In this document: in pieces, positions 36,902 through 44,441 of the stretch
How the letters are laid out: each line of letters opens with the position of its first letter
How positions within the stretch are numbered: the stretch's first letter is position 1
Assembly: GCF_001468135.1 (NCBI RefSeq)
Contig: NZ_LNYU01000091.1
Coordinates: 105,751-169,750 of the forward strand
Length of the DNA stretch: 64,000 nt
Reading direction: 5' to 3'
Origin: Legionella santicrucis
GTDB taxonomy: Bacteria; Pseudomonadota; Gammaproteobacteria; Legionellales; Legionellaceae
Notes under the pieces: model-generated
Database searches by the model: none
Told to the model about the DNA's origin: nothing
What the model saw: the letters and a program-made list of their open reading frames with translations, nothing else
Program-made: the position numbers and the translations under genes

Positions 36902-38329
36902 TTATACTCTCGTGGTTACTACTATACTCTCTGTTAAATCTGTGTCAGCTTCATTTTCACGACGAAGATCAGTAACACCTTCTCTCATTTGTCTCTGTCG
37001 TTGCAGGGCATCCTCACCAACAGGAACTTGCCGATGGGCTGCAAGCTCTGTCCCAGTAATCTCTGGAACATCAAATAGCTCCTCGAAATCCAGTTTTATA
37101 TGAGGTGTCACCAGTTGCTCCAGGGATTCAGCACCTAAGCTTTTAAGATGAAACTGCACCAAACTCCCTAAAGATGAATCTGTTAAACAAGCGGTTTGCT
37201 CCTTTAATTTTATATATTGTGACTCACTAATCTCTTTTCCATCATTAATATCTTTTAAAATCCCGGTTAACAATTCAACAGCTGCTAACTTGGCTAGTTT
37301 ACTGTACCCAAAATTTAGCATCCCTTTTTCAGGCTGTTGCGCTCGTAATTGGCCATAAACTTCCAGGGCAGAGATGAACTCCGAGAGATCTGTTGGAGAA
37401 ACACTCCCTTCGCTCATCGTACGCTCAATATCAGTAAAACCTAAAGTTCGATACTTGATACAATCTTGAATTTGCTGCACGTGGGTTGCTGTTAAGTAAC
37501 TGTCCGACGTAATATAGCCCGAACCCGGAATTTTTACAGGAATTTCGTGGGCCGCTGAAGAAACAACTTCTTTAATTGTTCTGAACGTATAAGAACCACA
37601 ATTACCTTCAGTAAGACGATTTTGATGATTGTAGGCAACTCGATTAAGCTCACTAACAGTAAGAGAAGAATCAACGTCCTTAGCTGCTTTCTTAATACTT
37701 TGATTTACAATATCATCGCAAGTCGATCTGGATTTTGATTTAAAATAAAATGAAAATGATTCGGCATAAGTATCTCTACCTATAGAATCATATATTGTAG
37801 GCGTTAGTTGTTTCTTGATTGGATCATAATTAAGAGTAAGTAATATTTGATGCTGAACTCCTTTACTTAAATTAGTGGGCATTTCCACACAAGGAATTAC
37901 AAAAGTGGTGGGTTTTGTTGTTGTCGCACAAAATGCGGTGATTTCTGCCAAACTTTTTTGAAGCTGCTCATCGAGCCAACCTGCTTCCGATTTGGAATCC
38001 GCATCATAGCATGCAACATTGCCGCCATCAGGCCTAAATAAAAAAATTTGTTGATCGCTGTGTTTAGCCTGTAAACTATAAGCACTTTCTAAAGGACTTT
38101 TTTCAGACACAGTAACATCTTCACCCAAATTAAAAGCCGATTTCTCATCAAAGAATAAGCTATATAATTTGTGTAAACGAGAGGAGTTCATCCCGGTATT
38201 CACTTCCCAATTTGTTTCCGGACGATAGACAAATTGCGTCTTATCAACTGTTCTATGAGGAGCAGGATCGTCTAGAGCAAACCCATCTAGGTCATCAACT
38301 TCTAATTCGCTATCTATTCTTTCTCTCAT
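36902..38329 (-). CDS. Putative CE-clan cysteine protease effector (deubiquitinase-like)
   Basis: A 475-residue soluble protein. Residues 140-250 show the ordered catalytic set of clan CE (Ulp1, YopJ and ElaD-like) enzymes: His160 in GVQHQILLTLNYD, Asp181 in PTIYDSIGRD, Gln236 in YNHQNRL and Cys244 in EGNCGSYTF. The YDS and GNCGSYT contexts are typical. Clan CE effectors remove ubiquitin or SUMO, or acetylate host proteins. There is no signal peptide; the N-terminus is acidic and the C-terminal 150 residues are helical. A Dot/Icm-delivered effector is likely by analogy; which of the three activities it has cannot be told. Confidence 0.68.
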   Translation of the reverse strand: MRERIDSELEVDDLDGFALDDPAPHRTVDKTQFVYRPETNWEVNTGMNSSRLHKLYSLFFDEKSAFNLGEDVTVSEKSPLESAYSLQAKHSDQQIFLFRPDGGNVACYDADSKSEAGWLDEQLQKSLAEITAFCATTTKPTTFVIPCVEMPTNLSKGVQHQILLTLNYDPIKKQLTPTIYDSIGRDTYAESFSFYFKSKSRSTCDDIVNQSIKKAAKDVDSSLTVSELNRVAYNHQNRLTEGNCGSYTFRTIKEVVSSAAHEIPVKIPGSGYITSDSYLTATHVQQIQDCIKYRTLGFTDIERTMSEGSVSPTDLSEFISALEVYGQLRAQQPEKGMLNFGYSKLAKLAAVELLTGILKDINDGKEISESQYIKLKEQTACLTDSSLGSLVQFHLKSLGAESLEQLVTPHIKLDFEELFDVPEITGTELAAHRQVPVGEDALQRQRQMREGVTDLRRENEADTDLTESIVVTTRV

Positions 38330-38728
38330 GTTACTTTCTCTATTTTACGTAGTTGAACTGTATATATTTTAATAAATTATTCTTAAGAAAAAGTGATATC
38401 TTTCTTAAGGAATGCTGAACAGAATAAATTACTATTGTTCAAAAAAAGAAATAAATATCGAAATATTTTTTAAAAGCAAAAGATTAGTTAATCTTTTATT
38501 AATTGATGGGGGATCAATCAACTCTTTAAATATTTTATAGAATATAGTGCTTTGTCCAAAATGTACGTCATTTAACGAACTCGATGAGAGGTTGAATATT
38601 GCGATGCCCTGTTTAGATAGACAATAACCCGCCGAATTTAGCCTTGGACTAACACTCTCATTTAATCTAATGAATGCATAATTTAAGTTGGATTCGCTTT
38701 GTCCCGTTTCTCTAAAATAACAAAAAAC
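38330..38728. other. Intergenic region upstream of the toxin-antitoxin pair
   Basis: About 400 AT-rich bases. A 101-codon minus-strand frame here (38432-38737) starts inside the antitoxin operator with a GTG and no ribosome binding site, so it is not called as a gene. Confidence 0.4.
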
Positions 38729-38752
38729 AAAATGCACAAATTAGTGCATTTT
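38729..38752 (+). promoter_or_regulatory. Palindromic operator of the Xre-RES operon
   Basis: Two 9-bp arms AAAATGCAC / GTGCATTTT with a 6-base centre, ending about 38 bases before the antitoxin ATG and overlapping the probable promoter. The antitoxin helix-turn-helix protein is expected to bind here and repress its own operon. Confidence 0.7.
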
Positions 38753-38790
38753 ATGCTAATATATACAATATAGTGCGTAGAGGAGCGATT

Positions 38791-39156
38791 ATGAATATTG
38801 AATCAAAACCTAGTGAAGATCAAGTATTAGCTACGGCTCTGATTAATTTAAGAGAGATATTGAGTATTTCAATTAATGATCTCAGTAAAATTATTGGGCT
38901 CCATCGTAATACATTAAGAAACGCACTAAATAATAAAAAAATTGAAACTAAAAGCAAGGAAGGAGAATGTGCATTATTATTGATAAGGATCTATCGCTCA
39001 TTATTTGCACTTAATGGTGGCAACATAGATGCAATGAACCATTGGCTAAAAACTAATAATCGACATATTCAAGGAGTTCCTTTAGAAACAATGAAAACAA
39101 TTTTGGGCTTATCAAGAGTGGTAAATTATTTAGATGCTATTAGAGGAAAAATTTAG
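38791..39156 (+). CDS. Xre/MbcA/ParS-type antitoxin
   Basis: A 121-residue antitoxin. The N-terminal half is an Xre-like helix-turn-helix (LATALINLREILSISINDLS, KIIGLHRNTLRNAL). The C-terminal half is the toxin-binding MbcA/ParS/Xre domain (DUF2384): NIDAMNHWLKTNNRHIQG, VPLETMKTILGLSRVVNYLD. It neutralises the RES toxin and represses the operon. AGAGGAG five bases upstream fixes the ATG at 38791. The stop is immediately followed by the toxin start, so translation is coupled. Confidence 0.9.
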   Translation: MNIESKPSEDQVLATALINLREILSISINDLSKIIGLHRNTLRNALNNKKIETKSKEGECALLLIRIYRSLFALNGGNIDAMNHWLKTNNRHIQGVPLETMKTILGLSRVVNYLDAIRGKI

Positions 39157-39909
39157 ATGGTTGATATTTGGTTAAAATGCAAAGGAATAAATCATGTAAA
39201 ACCATTTATGGCGAAAATTTATAGATTAGTAGAATCCCAAGAACAAATAGCAACTTTAGGTTTAGTAAATAATGTGCATGAGCAAGGTATACTAGAAGAT
39301 TTATTAGAGTCGACTAAAAGCCCTCTTCCTGCAGATACCTATTCTTTACATTATTTACTTTCAACTCCTTTTCGGTACCCACCTCTTAAATATGGCTCAA
39401 GATTTGGAACCACTTTTGAGCAAGGAATTTTTTATGGATCTTTAAATTTACATACTGCATTAACTGAAACTGCTTACTATAGATTTGTATACATGCTTGG
39501 CCCAGAAGCTCCTTACAAACATCCAATATCAAATCAGTATTCATCCTTTTCAGTAAAAGTGAGAAGTGATAGAGGAATATTTTTGGATCACCCCCCTTTT
39601 TCAAAATATGAAGAAATTTTAATCTCACCGTCCTCTTATATCGATACTCAACAATTAGGCTCTAATATGCGGAAATCTGAAATACAGATTTTTCAATACA
39701 TATCTGCAAGAGATAAAAATAAAGGAAAGAATGTAGGGCTATTCTCTCCAAAGGCATTTCAAAGTAAAGCCCCTGACCCAATAACGAATTGGTTGTGCCA
39801 GACAAGTATAGAAGAAGTGGGTTTTATGACAAAAGAAAGGCAACAAAGAGTATCTTACTTTCAAAAAGACTTCTGGGTTAATAATAAACTCCCCTCTCCT
39901 GCCACATAA
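39157..39909 (+). CDS. RES domain toxin
   Basis: A 250-residue RES-family toxin. The conserved Arg, Glu and Ser of the fold occur in RYPPLKYGSRFG, TALTETAYYRF and the C-terminal region around SPKAFQSKAPDP. RES toxins (such as MbcT) break down NAD+ using an ADP-ribosyltransferase-like fold and so stop growth or kill the cell. The gene starts directly after the antitoxin stop codon, with AGAGGAAA inside the antitoxin's end. The pairing antitoxin-first, toxin-second is standard for Xre-RES systems. The operon is intact. Confidence 0.9.
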   Translation: MVDIWLKCKGINHVKPFMAKIYRLVESQEQIATLGLVNNVHEQGILEDLLESTKSPLPADTYSLHYLLSTPFRYPPLKYGSRFGTTFEQGIFYGSLNLHTALTETAYYRFVYMLGPEAPYKHPISNQYSSFSVKVRSDRGIFLDHPPFSKYEEILISPSSYIDTQQLGSNMRKSEIQIFQYISARDKNKGKNVGLFSPKAFQSKAPDPITNWLCQTSIEEVGFMTKERQQRVSYFQKDFWVNNKLPSPAT

Positions 39910-40094
39910 TTTAGTAACGAACTTCCCTGGAAATAAATACAGTAAGAAATATAGAAAATGAGTTATCAATGAATTGAACTCACATGAACTAAAAGCAAGA
40001 GAATTTTAATTGATTATATTTCTATTGTAAAAAATTCTTGTACATAAAATATGAAAAAACTTTACTCAACTGTGGGTAATGATCTAATTCTATA

Positions 40095-40119
40095 CCCATA
40101 AGAATTGAACTCTTATGGG
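40095..40119. terminator. Hairpin between the RES toxin and the DUF1566 fragment
   Basis: A perfect 9-bp stem CCCATAAGA / TCTTATGGG with a 7-base loop, lying between two convergent genes. It may end transcription from both sides; no long T-run follows. Confidence 0.5.
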
Positions 40120-40131
40120 CTTAAATAATAC

Positions 40132-40596
40132 CTAAGGGTTGAAGATAGATACACAACGAATTGATTCGAGATTATCCTTAAAATAAGAAGTTGCGGAACC
40201 AGCAGCATGGGATATCATAAGCATAGCGAAAGCAGTGGACATTTTGTCATCAGCAACTTCAGTAGAGCTCCAATAGTCACCCTGTGGAAATTGAGCTATC
40301 CACGGAGCATTATCGTAGAGACAATAGAGCTGATTTTCAGCTGGCAAGAACCAATTGCTATAGCAGGTGCCTGTTTTACAAGGCGAGTTTCCTTCCGAAT
40401 CCACCTCATAGTCATCACACAATTGTGCCGCATAGGGTGTGTCCTCATTATTTCCTAATGCACTAATGATTTTCTTCGTGTTCCTCTGTCCATCTCTGGA
40501 ACTGGTTGCAAAAGTTCTTATTTTAGTGGAACCCCAGCCCATATCGTATGAATTATTGGCCGACGCGGCAATCAAATTTTGAAGACCATCGTTCAT
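40132..40596 (-). pseudogene. C-terminal fragment of a DUF1566 (Lcl-like) protein
   Basis: A 154-codon frame with the DUF1566 pattern: NWFLPAENQLYCLYDN, YWSSTEV and the final ESIRCVSIF. DUF1566 forms the C-terminal domain of Legionella surface proteins such as the collagen-like adhesin Lcl, which are longer and exported. This copy lacks a signal peptide and any N-terminal domain, the ATG has no ribosome binding site, and the frame stays open 13 codons upstream to two TAA stops. It is most likely the remnant of a truncated surface protein gene. Confidence 0.6.
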
Positions 40597-40978
40597 GCAA
40601 GCAACGATGGTACTGAGAGTGCTAAGGTTATTCTGTTATTACGCATACTTATCCTTAAAAAAATACAATGTTTCCATATTACATGCAAGATGTCCAAGCA
40701 ACAAGGCGGACTATGAAAAGTTTCATTAAGGGTATTATTAAGAAGTTCAATAAAGAGATTAAGTTTTTGAGGGCAAAAAAACTAATGCATTAAAATCAAA
40801 TTCTTTTTTATCGCCTTCGATTATCATTTTATTCGGTGCAAAAAGATCATCGTGTAAATCTTACCCTAAAAAAGGGAGGAGAAGGCGCCTCTATTAGTGT
40901 AAATAAATTAATCTAGCTTAAATGTGTATTATACTGAAAGAACTTTGTCATCTTCAGCATTCTTACAAGGAGAAGTGA
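40597..40978. other. Gene-poor region with a possible remnant
   Basis: About 380 bases. A minus-strand open stretch at 40757-40860 (DDLFAPNKMIIEGDKKEFD..., ending at a TAA) reads like coding sequence without a start codon and may be the tail of a lost gene. Confidence 0.3.
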
Positions 40979-41662
40979 ATGAAAATATTAATGGTGCTGA
41001 CCTCACATGATATGCTCGGTAATACGGGTCGTAAAACAGGATTCTGGTTGGAGGAGTTTGCAGCTCCATATTTTGTATTCAAAGATGCAGGTATTGAACC
41101 CACATTAGCCTCACCTAAAGGCGGGCACCCCCCTATTGATCCAAAGAGTGATTTACCTGAAAATCAGACTCCGGCTATGCAGCGATTCAAGCAAGACGAG
41201 TCGGCTCAAAAAAAGCTATCTCAAACTGTCAAACTTGCGGATATGAAAGCAGAAGATTTTAATGCGGTATTCTATCCGGGTGGCCATGGCCCTTTGTGGG
41301 ATCTTGCTGAAAGCGCTGAGTCAATCAGTTTAATTGAATCGTTTTATAATTCAGAAAAACCTGTTGCTTTAGTATGTCATGCACCAGGAGTACTACGACA
41401 TGTCAATTATAAAGGGGTTCCTCTAGTCAAAGGAAAACGCGTGACGGGTTTCACCAATAGTGAAGAGGAGGAAGTACAGCTCACAGGAGTAGTTCCATTT
41501 CTCGTAGAAGATGAGTTGAAACGATTAGGAGGATTATTCGAAAATGCACCTAATTGGCAAAGTTTTGTTATCGTTGATAGCCATCTAATTACGGGACAAA
41601 ATCCCGCATCTTCAACCGCTGGCGCGCAAGCATTAGTCAAGCTACTCTCGCAATCCATATAA
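40979..41662 (+). CDS. DJ-1/PfpI family protein (Hsp31-like glyoxalase III type)
   Basis: A 227-residue protein of the class I glutamine amidotransferase-like/DJ-1 superfamily, nearest in layout to Hsp31-like glyoxalase III and chaperone proteins. Landmarks: MKILMVLTSH at the first strand, the TGFWLEEFAAPY loop, the nucleophile elbow PVALVCHAPG with Cys, the Glu near the N-terminus (in GFWLEE), and a C-terminal LITGQNPASSTAGA. Expected activities are methylglyoxal detoxification or stress protection. AAGGAGAA lies just before the ATG. Single-gene unit closed by a strong terminator. Confidence 0.92.
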   Translation: MKILMVLTSHDMLGNTGRKTGFWLEEFAAPYFVFKDAGIEPTLASPKGGHPPIDPKSDLPENQTPAMQRFKQDESAQKKLSQTVKLADMKAEDFNAVFYPGGHGPLWDLAESAESISLIESFYNSEKPVALVCHAPGVLRHVNYKGVPLVKGKRVTGFTNSEEEEVQLTGVVPFLVEDELKRLGGLFENAPNWQSFVIVDSHLITGQNPASSTAGAQALVKLLSQSI

Positions 41663-41666
41663 TGCA

Positions 41667-41703
41667 GAAACTCTCTTGAATTACAAAATTCAAGGGAGTT
41701 TCT
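41667..41703 (+). terminator. Terminator of the DJ-1/PfpI gene
   Basis: A long stem GAAACTCtCTTGAATT / AATTCAAGgGAGTTTC with a loop of a few bases, starting five bases after the stop codon. Confidence 0.75.
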
Positions 41704-42075
41704 AATTAAAGACTGATTTGGGGATAATCAGACTTAAATGTACTAACAAACCTAGACTGCCTATGGATATTAATCCATCTCGCATAATTCTCTTCATAAA
41801 TTTTGATGTAATTTGATATCGAGTACTCCTTCCTCCCCCAGACAGTTTTTCGAAATAACTTGAAAAAGAAAGGCAAACGCTTTTTGAAGAATTAAGCTAT
41901 CTAGAAAAGAACAAGTTGTCCCTCAGGAGTAAGGTATATGTAACAGGATTTCAGTAATAGGATCCTGTTACATACCTAATAACAGGTTTTTTTTAAAGAG
42001 AATTATCAAAAGACTTGACCTCTAGCGTTCACCCAGGCTACAACAATGCTGCTTTTTTTATTACAAGGAGTGGTT
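41704..42075 (+). other. Long leader of the small membrane protein gene
   Basis: About 370 bases without a gene, ending in alternative hairpins at 41937-41994 and then the ribosome binding site of the next gene. No known riboswitch class was recognised. Confidence 0.4.
41937..41994 (+). promoter_or_regulatory. Mutually exclusive hairpins, attenuator-like
   Basis: A 13-bp stem TATGTAACAGGAT (41937-41949) with ATCCTGTTACATA (41962-41974). Its right arm contains CCTGTT, which can instead pair with AACAGG at 41981-41986, directly before a run of eight T. The first stem and the terminator-like second stem cannot coexist. This layout fits transcription attenuation of the gene at 42076. Confidence 0.5.
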
Positions 42076-42561
42076 ATGGCTGAAGAAAAACGAGAAAAAA
42101 CTTCTAATGTCGATGGGTCTAAATTAGGTGCAGATGTATATGAGAGTGCTGCTAAATTTAACCTGCAAATCGCTACCAAAGGCCCCGCAATTCTCTATGC
42201 CCTCAGTAAAGCGGATCAAATGATTAACAGTGATGTGGTCACCGGGGTGGGTGGGCTGGTTGTTGGCGGAATTGGTTTTTTTGGCAATCGATATTATAGG
42301 GGAAAGGGTGAAGATTCTGCTTATTCTTATATGGGTCAATTAATGGGAGGAGCACAATTTATTACGGGTTTTTTGCTTCTCACTTTTAAAGCAGCGGAAA
42401 TATACACAAATACTGGTGAGCCTAGCCAGTTAATGGGCGTTATAAAAATGGCAGGAGTAGCATTAGCTATAACACAAAGTACACTAATATTATTGAACTC
42501 TTATATATATGGAGATGCTGCACCTCAATCCGAGCCAGTAACAAGCCCCAAACTTGATTAA
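42076..42561 (+). CDS. Hypothetical small membrane protein
   Basis: A 161-residue protein with a charged N-terminus (MAEEKREKTSNVDGSK) and three hydrophobic segments: VVTGVGGLVVGGIGFFG, FITGFLLLTFKAAEIY and VIKMAGVALAITQSTLILLN. The start at 42076 is chosen because AAGGAG lies nearby upstream. No family is recognised; several small Legionella inner-membrane proteins linked to secretion have a similar size and layout, but that is only an analogy. The gene has a long leader with alternative hairpins. Confidence 0.6.
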   Translation: MAEEKREKTSNVDGSKLGADVYESAAKFNLQIATKGPAILYALSKADQMINSDVVTGVGGLVVGGIGFFGNRYYRGKGEDSAYSYMGQLMGGAQFITGFLLLTFKAAEIYTNTGEPSQLMGVIKMAGVALAITQSTLILLNSYIYGDAAPQSEPVTSPKLD

Positions 42562-42568
42562 TTAACAT

Positions 42569-42586
42569 ACCCCTCTCCCAAGGGGT
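42569..42586. terminator. Hairpin between convergent genes
   Basis: A 6-bp G+C-rich stem ACCCCT / AGGGGT with a 6-base loop, eight bases after the membrane protein gene and facing the convergent riboflavin-synthase-like gene. No T-run follows. Confidence 0.45.
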
Positions 42587-42620
42587 GTAACAATCATTGA
42601 AACGAAAAGTTATTCCAAGC

Positions 42621-43262
42621 TTATAGCTTACAAGTTCTATCTTCTATCTCACCAGGTTCAGTGATATTGACTCGAACACCTGGTTTAAGGTATTCGTTAA
42701 ATTGTGATTTTTCTCTGGTTTCTCGGCCACAATAAATTGAAAACTTAATTAAATGACTATCACTTGATACTTCACGCGCAGTCAAGCTAGAGCCCGCGAG
42801 GCCTAAATGGCAATCTTGATGAATAACAGATGCAAGCTCCAAGGGAGCTTCAAAATCTAGTTTCAAAGTATACTCATGACCATCTAATACCGAACAGTTC
42901 AGATACCTTACTTGACTTAAAGCTGATGGTTGTAACATCCATAAGCGATCATGCGCTATATCCTTTTCTGCCAATATTCCTAAGGTCAATTTACTGCCAG
43001 TATTGATATTCTTAATTGATGTATTGTTTGCCAATTCAAAAGTGCTGCACGCTTTAAAACAAGAACCACTCGTTTCAATAATCTGAAAAAGAACTCCATC
43101 AAGTTGTATGTAGTCATCTTTGGATAATACGTGTTTACCCGTGTTACGGCATGTCAAAAGAATTGTTTTAAGCTCAAGATTTTCCAAATAATCATGAACC
43201 TCAATATCTTGATGAGCAAAACCTGAAAAGAAACAAAATAAATCATTTTTACTTTTTGCCAT
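42621..43262 (-). CDS. Divergent riboflavin-synthase-like (lumazine-binding fold) protein
   Basis: A 213-residue beta-rich protein with two tandem halves of about 95 residues. Each half follows the riboflavin synthase barrel pattern. First half: LSKDDYIQLDGVLFQIIETSG, then FKACSTFELANNTSI, NTGSKLTLG. Second half: SVIHQDCHLGLAGSSLTARE, FSIYCGRETREKSQF, YLKPGVRVNI. These match the GDSIAVDGVSLTV...ETLxxTxLxxLKxGDxVN pattern of RibE halves. The MFTGI start of true riboflavin synthase is replaced by DLFCFFSGF, and other key residues differ, so enzyme activity is doubtful. It may bind flavin or lumazine. Stand-alone gene, not near rib genes. Confidence 0.6.
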   Translation of the reverse strand: MAKSKNDLFCFFSGFAHQDIEVHDYLENLELKTILLTCRNTGKHVLSKDDYIQLDGVLFQIIETSGSCFKACSTFELANNTSIKNINTGSKLTLGILAEKDIAHDRLWMLQPSALSQVRYLNCSVLDGHEYTLKLDFEAPLELASVIHQDCHLGLAGSSLTAREVSSDSHLIKFSIYCGRETREKSQFNEYLKPGVRVNITEPGEIEDRTCKL

Positions 43263-43696
43263 AAAAACTGCAACCTCGTTAAATTTCTAATATCTTATCA
43301 ATTCATAGCGCTATACATTGATTATCATTCAGAATGGGAAGAAACTAAAGGCGCTTCAATTGAGATTTTTAGATCTTAACTATCCTTCCCGCAAATGTGA
43401 GTTAATTAAGAGGTACGTTTTAATTCCACAATATAATTAAGATATTGACTCCTCAATTGATCTCTAATCAAAAGCTCGATTAATGGTTCTAAGGAACGAA
43501 CAAGTCCACCGAATGTCATTTCATTCCATATATCTTTCGTTATTCATTGCTAGGCTTAAAAAGAAGAAGTTAACCGTTTACTCAGCAAAAAATCAATCAA
43601 TTTAGGATGAGAAAAGAGCTGTGCGTGTTAGAGCAACTCCTTGAATATAATTTAACATCCATGTATAGTTTTTATCTTTTTTTATTGTGAAATATC
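43263..43696. other. Intergenic region with one short ORF
   Basis: About 430 bases between divergent genes. Besides the short minus-strand frame at 43406-43519 nothing was recognised. Confidence 0.35.
43406..43519 (-). CDS. Very short helical ORF or fragment
   Basis: A 37-codon minus-strand frame (MTFGGLVRSLEPLIELLIRD... ending KRTS) with GGA five bases before its ATG. The peptide is amphipathic and coding-like, and the frame stays open nine codons further upstream. It is either a small protein or the 3' end of a lost gene. Confidence 0.3.
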   Translation of the reverse strand: MTFGGLVRSLEPLIELLIRDQLRSQYLNYIVELKRTS

Positions 43697-44338
43697 ATGA
43701 AATGTAATGCTTATTTTGGTAACAAAGGACTTATGCTTGAAATAGAGGGTAATAATGAAGCTACCCTAAGACAATATGCTAAAGCCTGTGCTATGGATGA
43801 TGCCACTATAGTTACTTTTGATAAAAAGAAATATATTCTTTATCTGCCACATATGAATAAAGAAACATATTCAAAACTATGTCAAGTAGCTGAAGGAGAA
43901 AAACCAACATTTGATGAGCTAGAAGAACGAGCAGCAATAGAGCAAAAAGAGAAAGAACGATATGCTCTTCGTGATTATGGATTTATTAAAACAAAACTGG
44001 TCAAAAAAGATCACGAAATAAGTTATCTGGTAAAGCTTGTTGATAAAAAACATATTAATATAACATTAGTAAGTAATGATAAATTATTTTTATCTCTGTG
44101 CGAACAATATTTCGAAGGGAACACTGGTATAACCGCTACCGATAAAAAATCATTTAAGCAATTAATTATTCCCAAAATAAGCAAAGATACATACAACTCT
44201 TGTCTTAGTATAATGAAAGATGGACTTCCCCGCGGTTATAAAAAAGATCTACGAAGTTTTGAGCAATTAAAGCATATTGCAGTTGATGCAAATGAGTATA
44301 ATTTAATAAGTTCCCGCTTCAAAGGTTTAACAAACTGA
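43697..44338 (+). CDS. Hypothetical protein with internal duplication
   Basis: A 213-residue soluble protein. Two similar blocks are visible: TIVTFDKKKYILYLPHMNKETYSKL and ITATDKKSFKQLIIPKISKDTYNSC, each preceded by a strand and a helix (LRQYAKACAMDD; FLSLCEQYFEGN). The protein therefore seems to be a duplicated alpha/beta unit of about 100 residues joined by a charged helix (LEERAAIEQKEKER). No family is recognised and no signal peptide is seen. The ribosome binding site is weak. A strong terminator follows. Confidence 0.6.
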   Translation: MKCNAYFGNKGLMLEIEGNNEATLRQYAKACAMDDATIVTFDKKKYILYLPHMNKETYSKLCQVAEGEKPTFDELEERAAIEQKEKERYALRDYGFIKTKLVKKDHEISYLVKLVDKKHINITLVSNDKLFLSLCEQYFEGNTGITATDKKSFKQLIIPKISKDTYNSCLSIMKDGLPRGYKKDLRSFEQLKHIAVDANEYNLISSRFKGLTN

Positions 44339-44387
44339 AAGAGTTTTAAATCTTATAATTCTTTCTTACAGGCCTAGGTGTACGTAG

Positions 44388-44402
44388 GAGTTGACGATGC
44401 CC
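44388..44402 (+). repeat. Dispersed repeat copy (GAGTTGACGATGCCC)
   Basis: Partial member of the GTTAAGTTGrCGryGCC family seen at 32789, 33543 and 36864; the first bases differ. Confidence 0.4.
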
Positions 44403-44404
44403 AG

Positions 44405-44435
44405 AGGTGGTTCATTTAGAACCACCTGTTTTTAT
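44405..44435 (+). terminator. Strong rho-independent terminator
   Basis: A perfect 9-bp stem AGGTGGTTC / GAACCACCT with loop ATTTA, followed by GTTTTTAT. It ends the plus-strand gene at 43697-44338; the opposite gene also ends here. Confidence 0.88.
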
Positions 44436-44441
44436 CCCCAT

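Noticed and set aside
38432-38737. 101-codon minus-strand frame upstream of the antitoxin
   Set aside because: It begins with a GTG inside the operator palindrome, has no ribosome binding site and no family features.
42621-43262. Functional riboflavin synthase RibE
   Set aside because: The MFTGI start and other conserved residues are missing, so only the fold is claimed.
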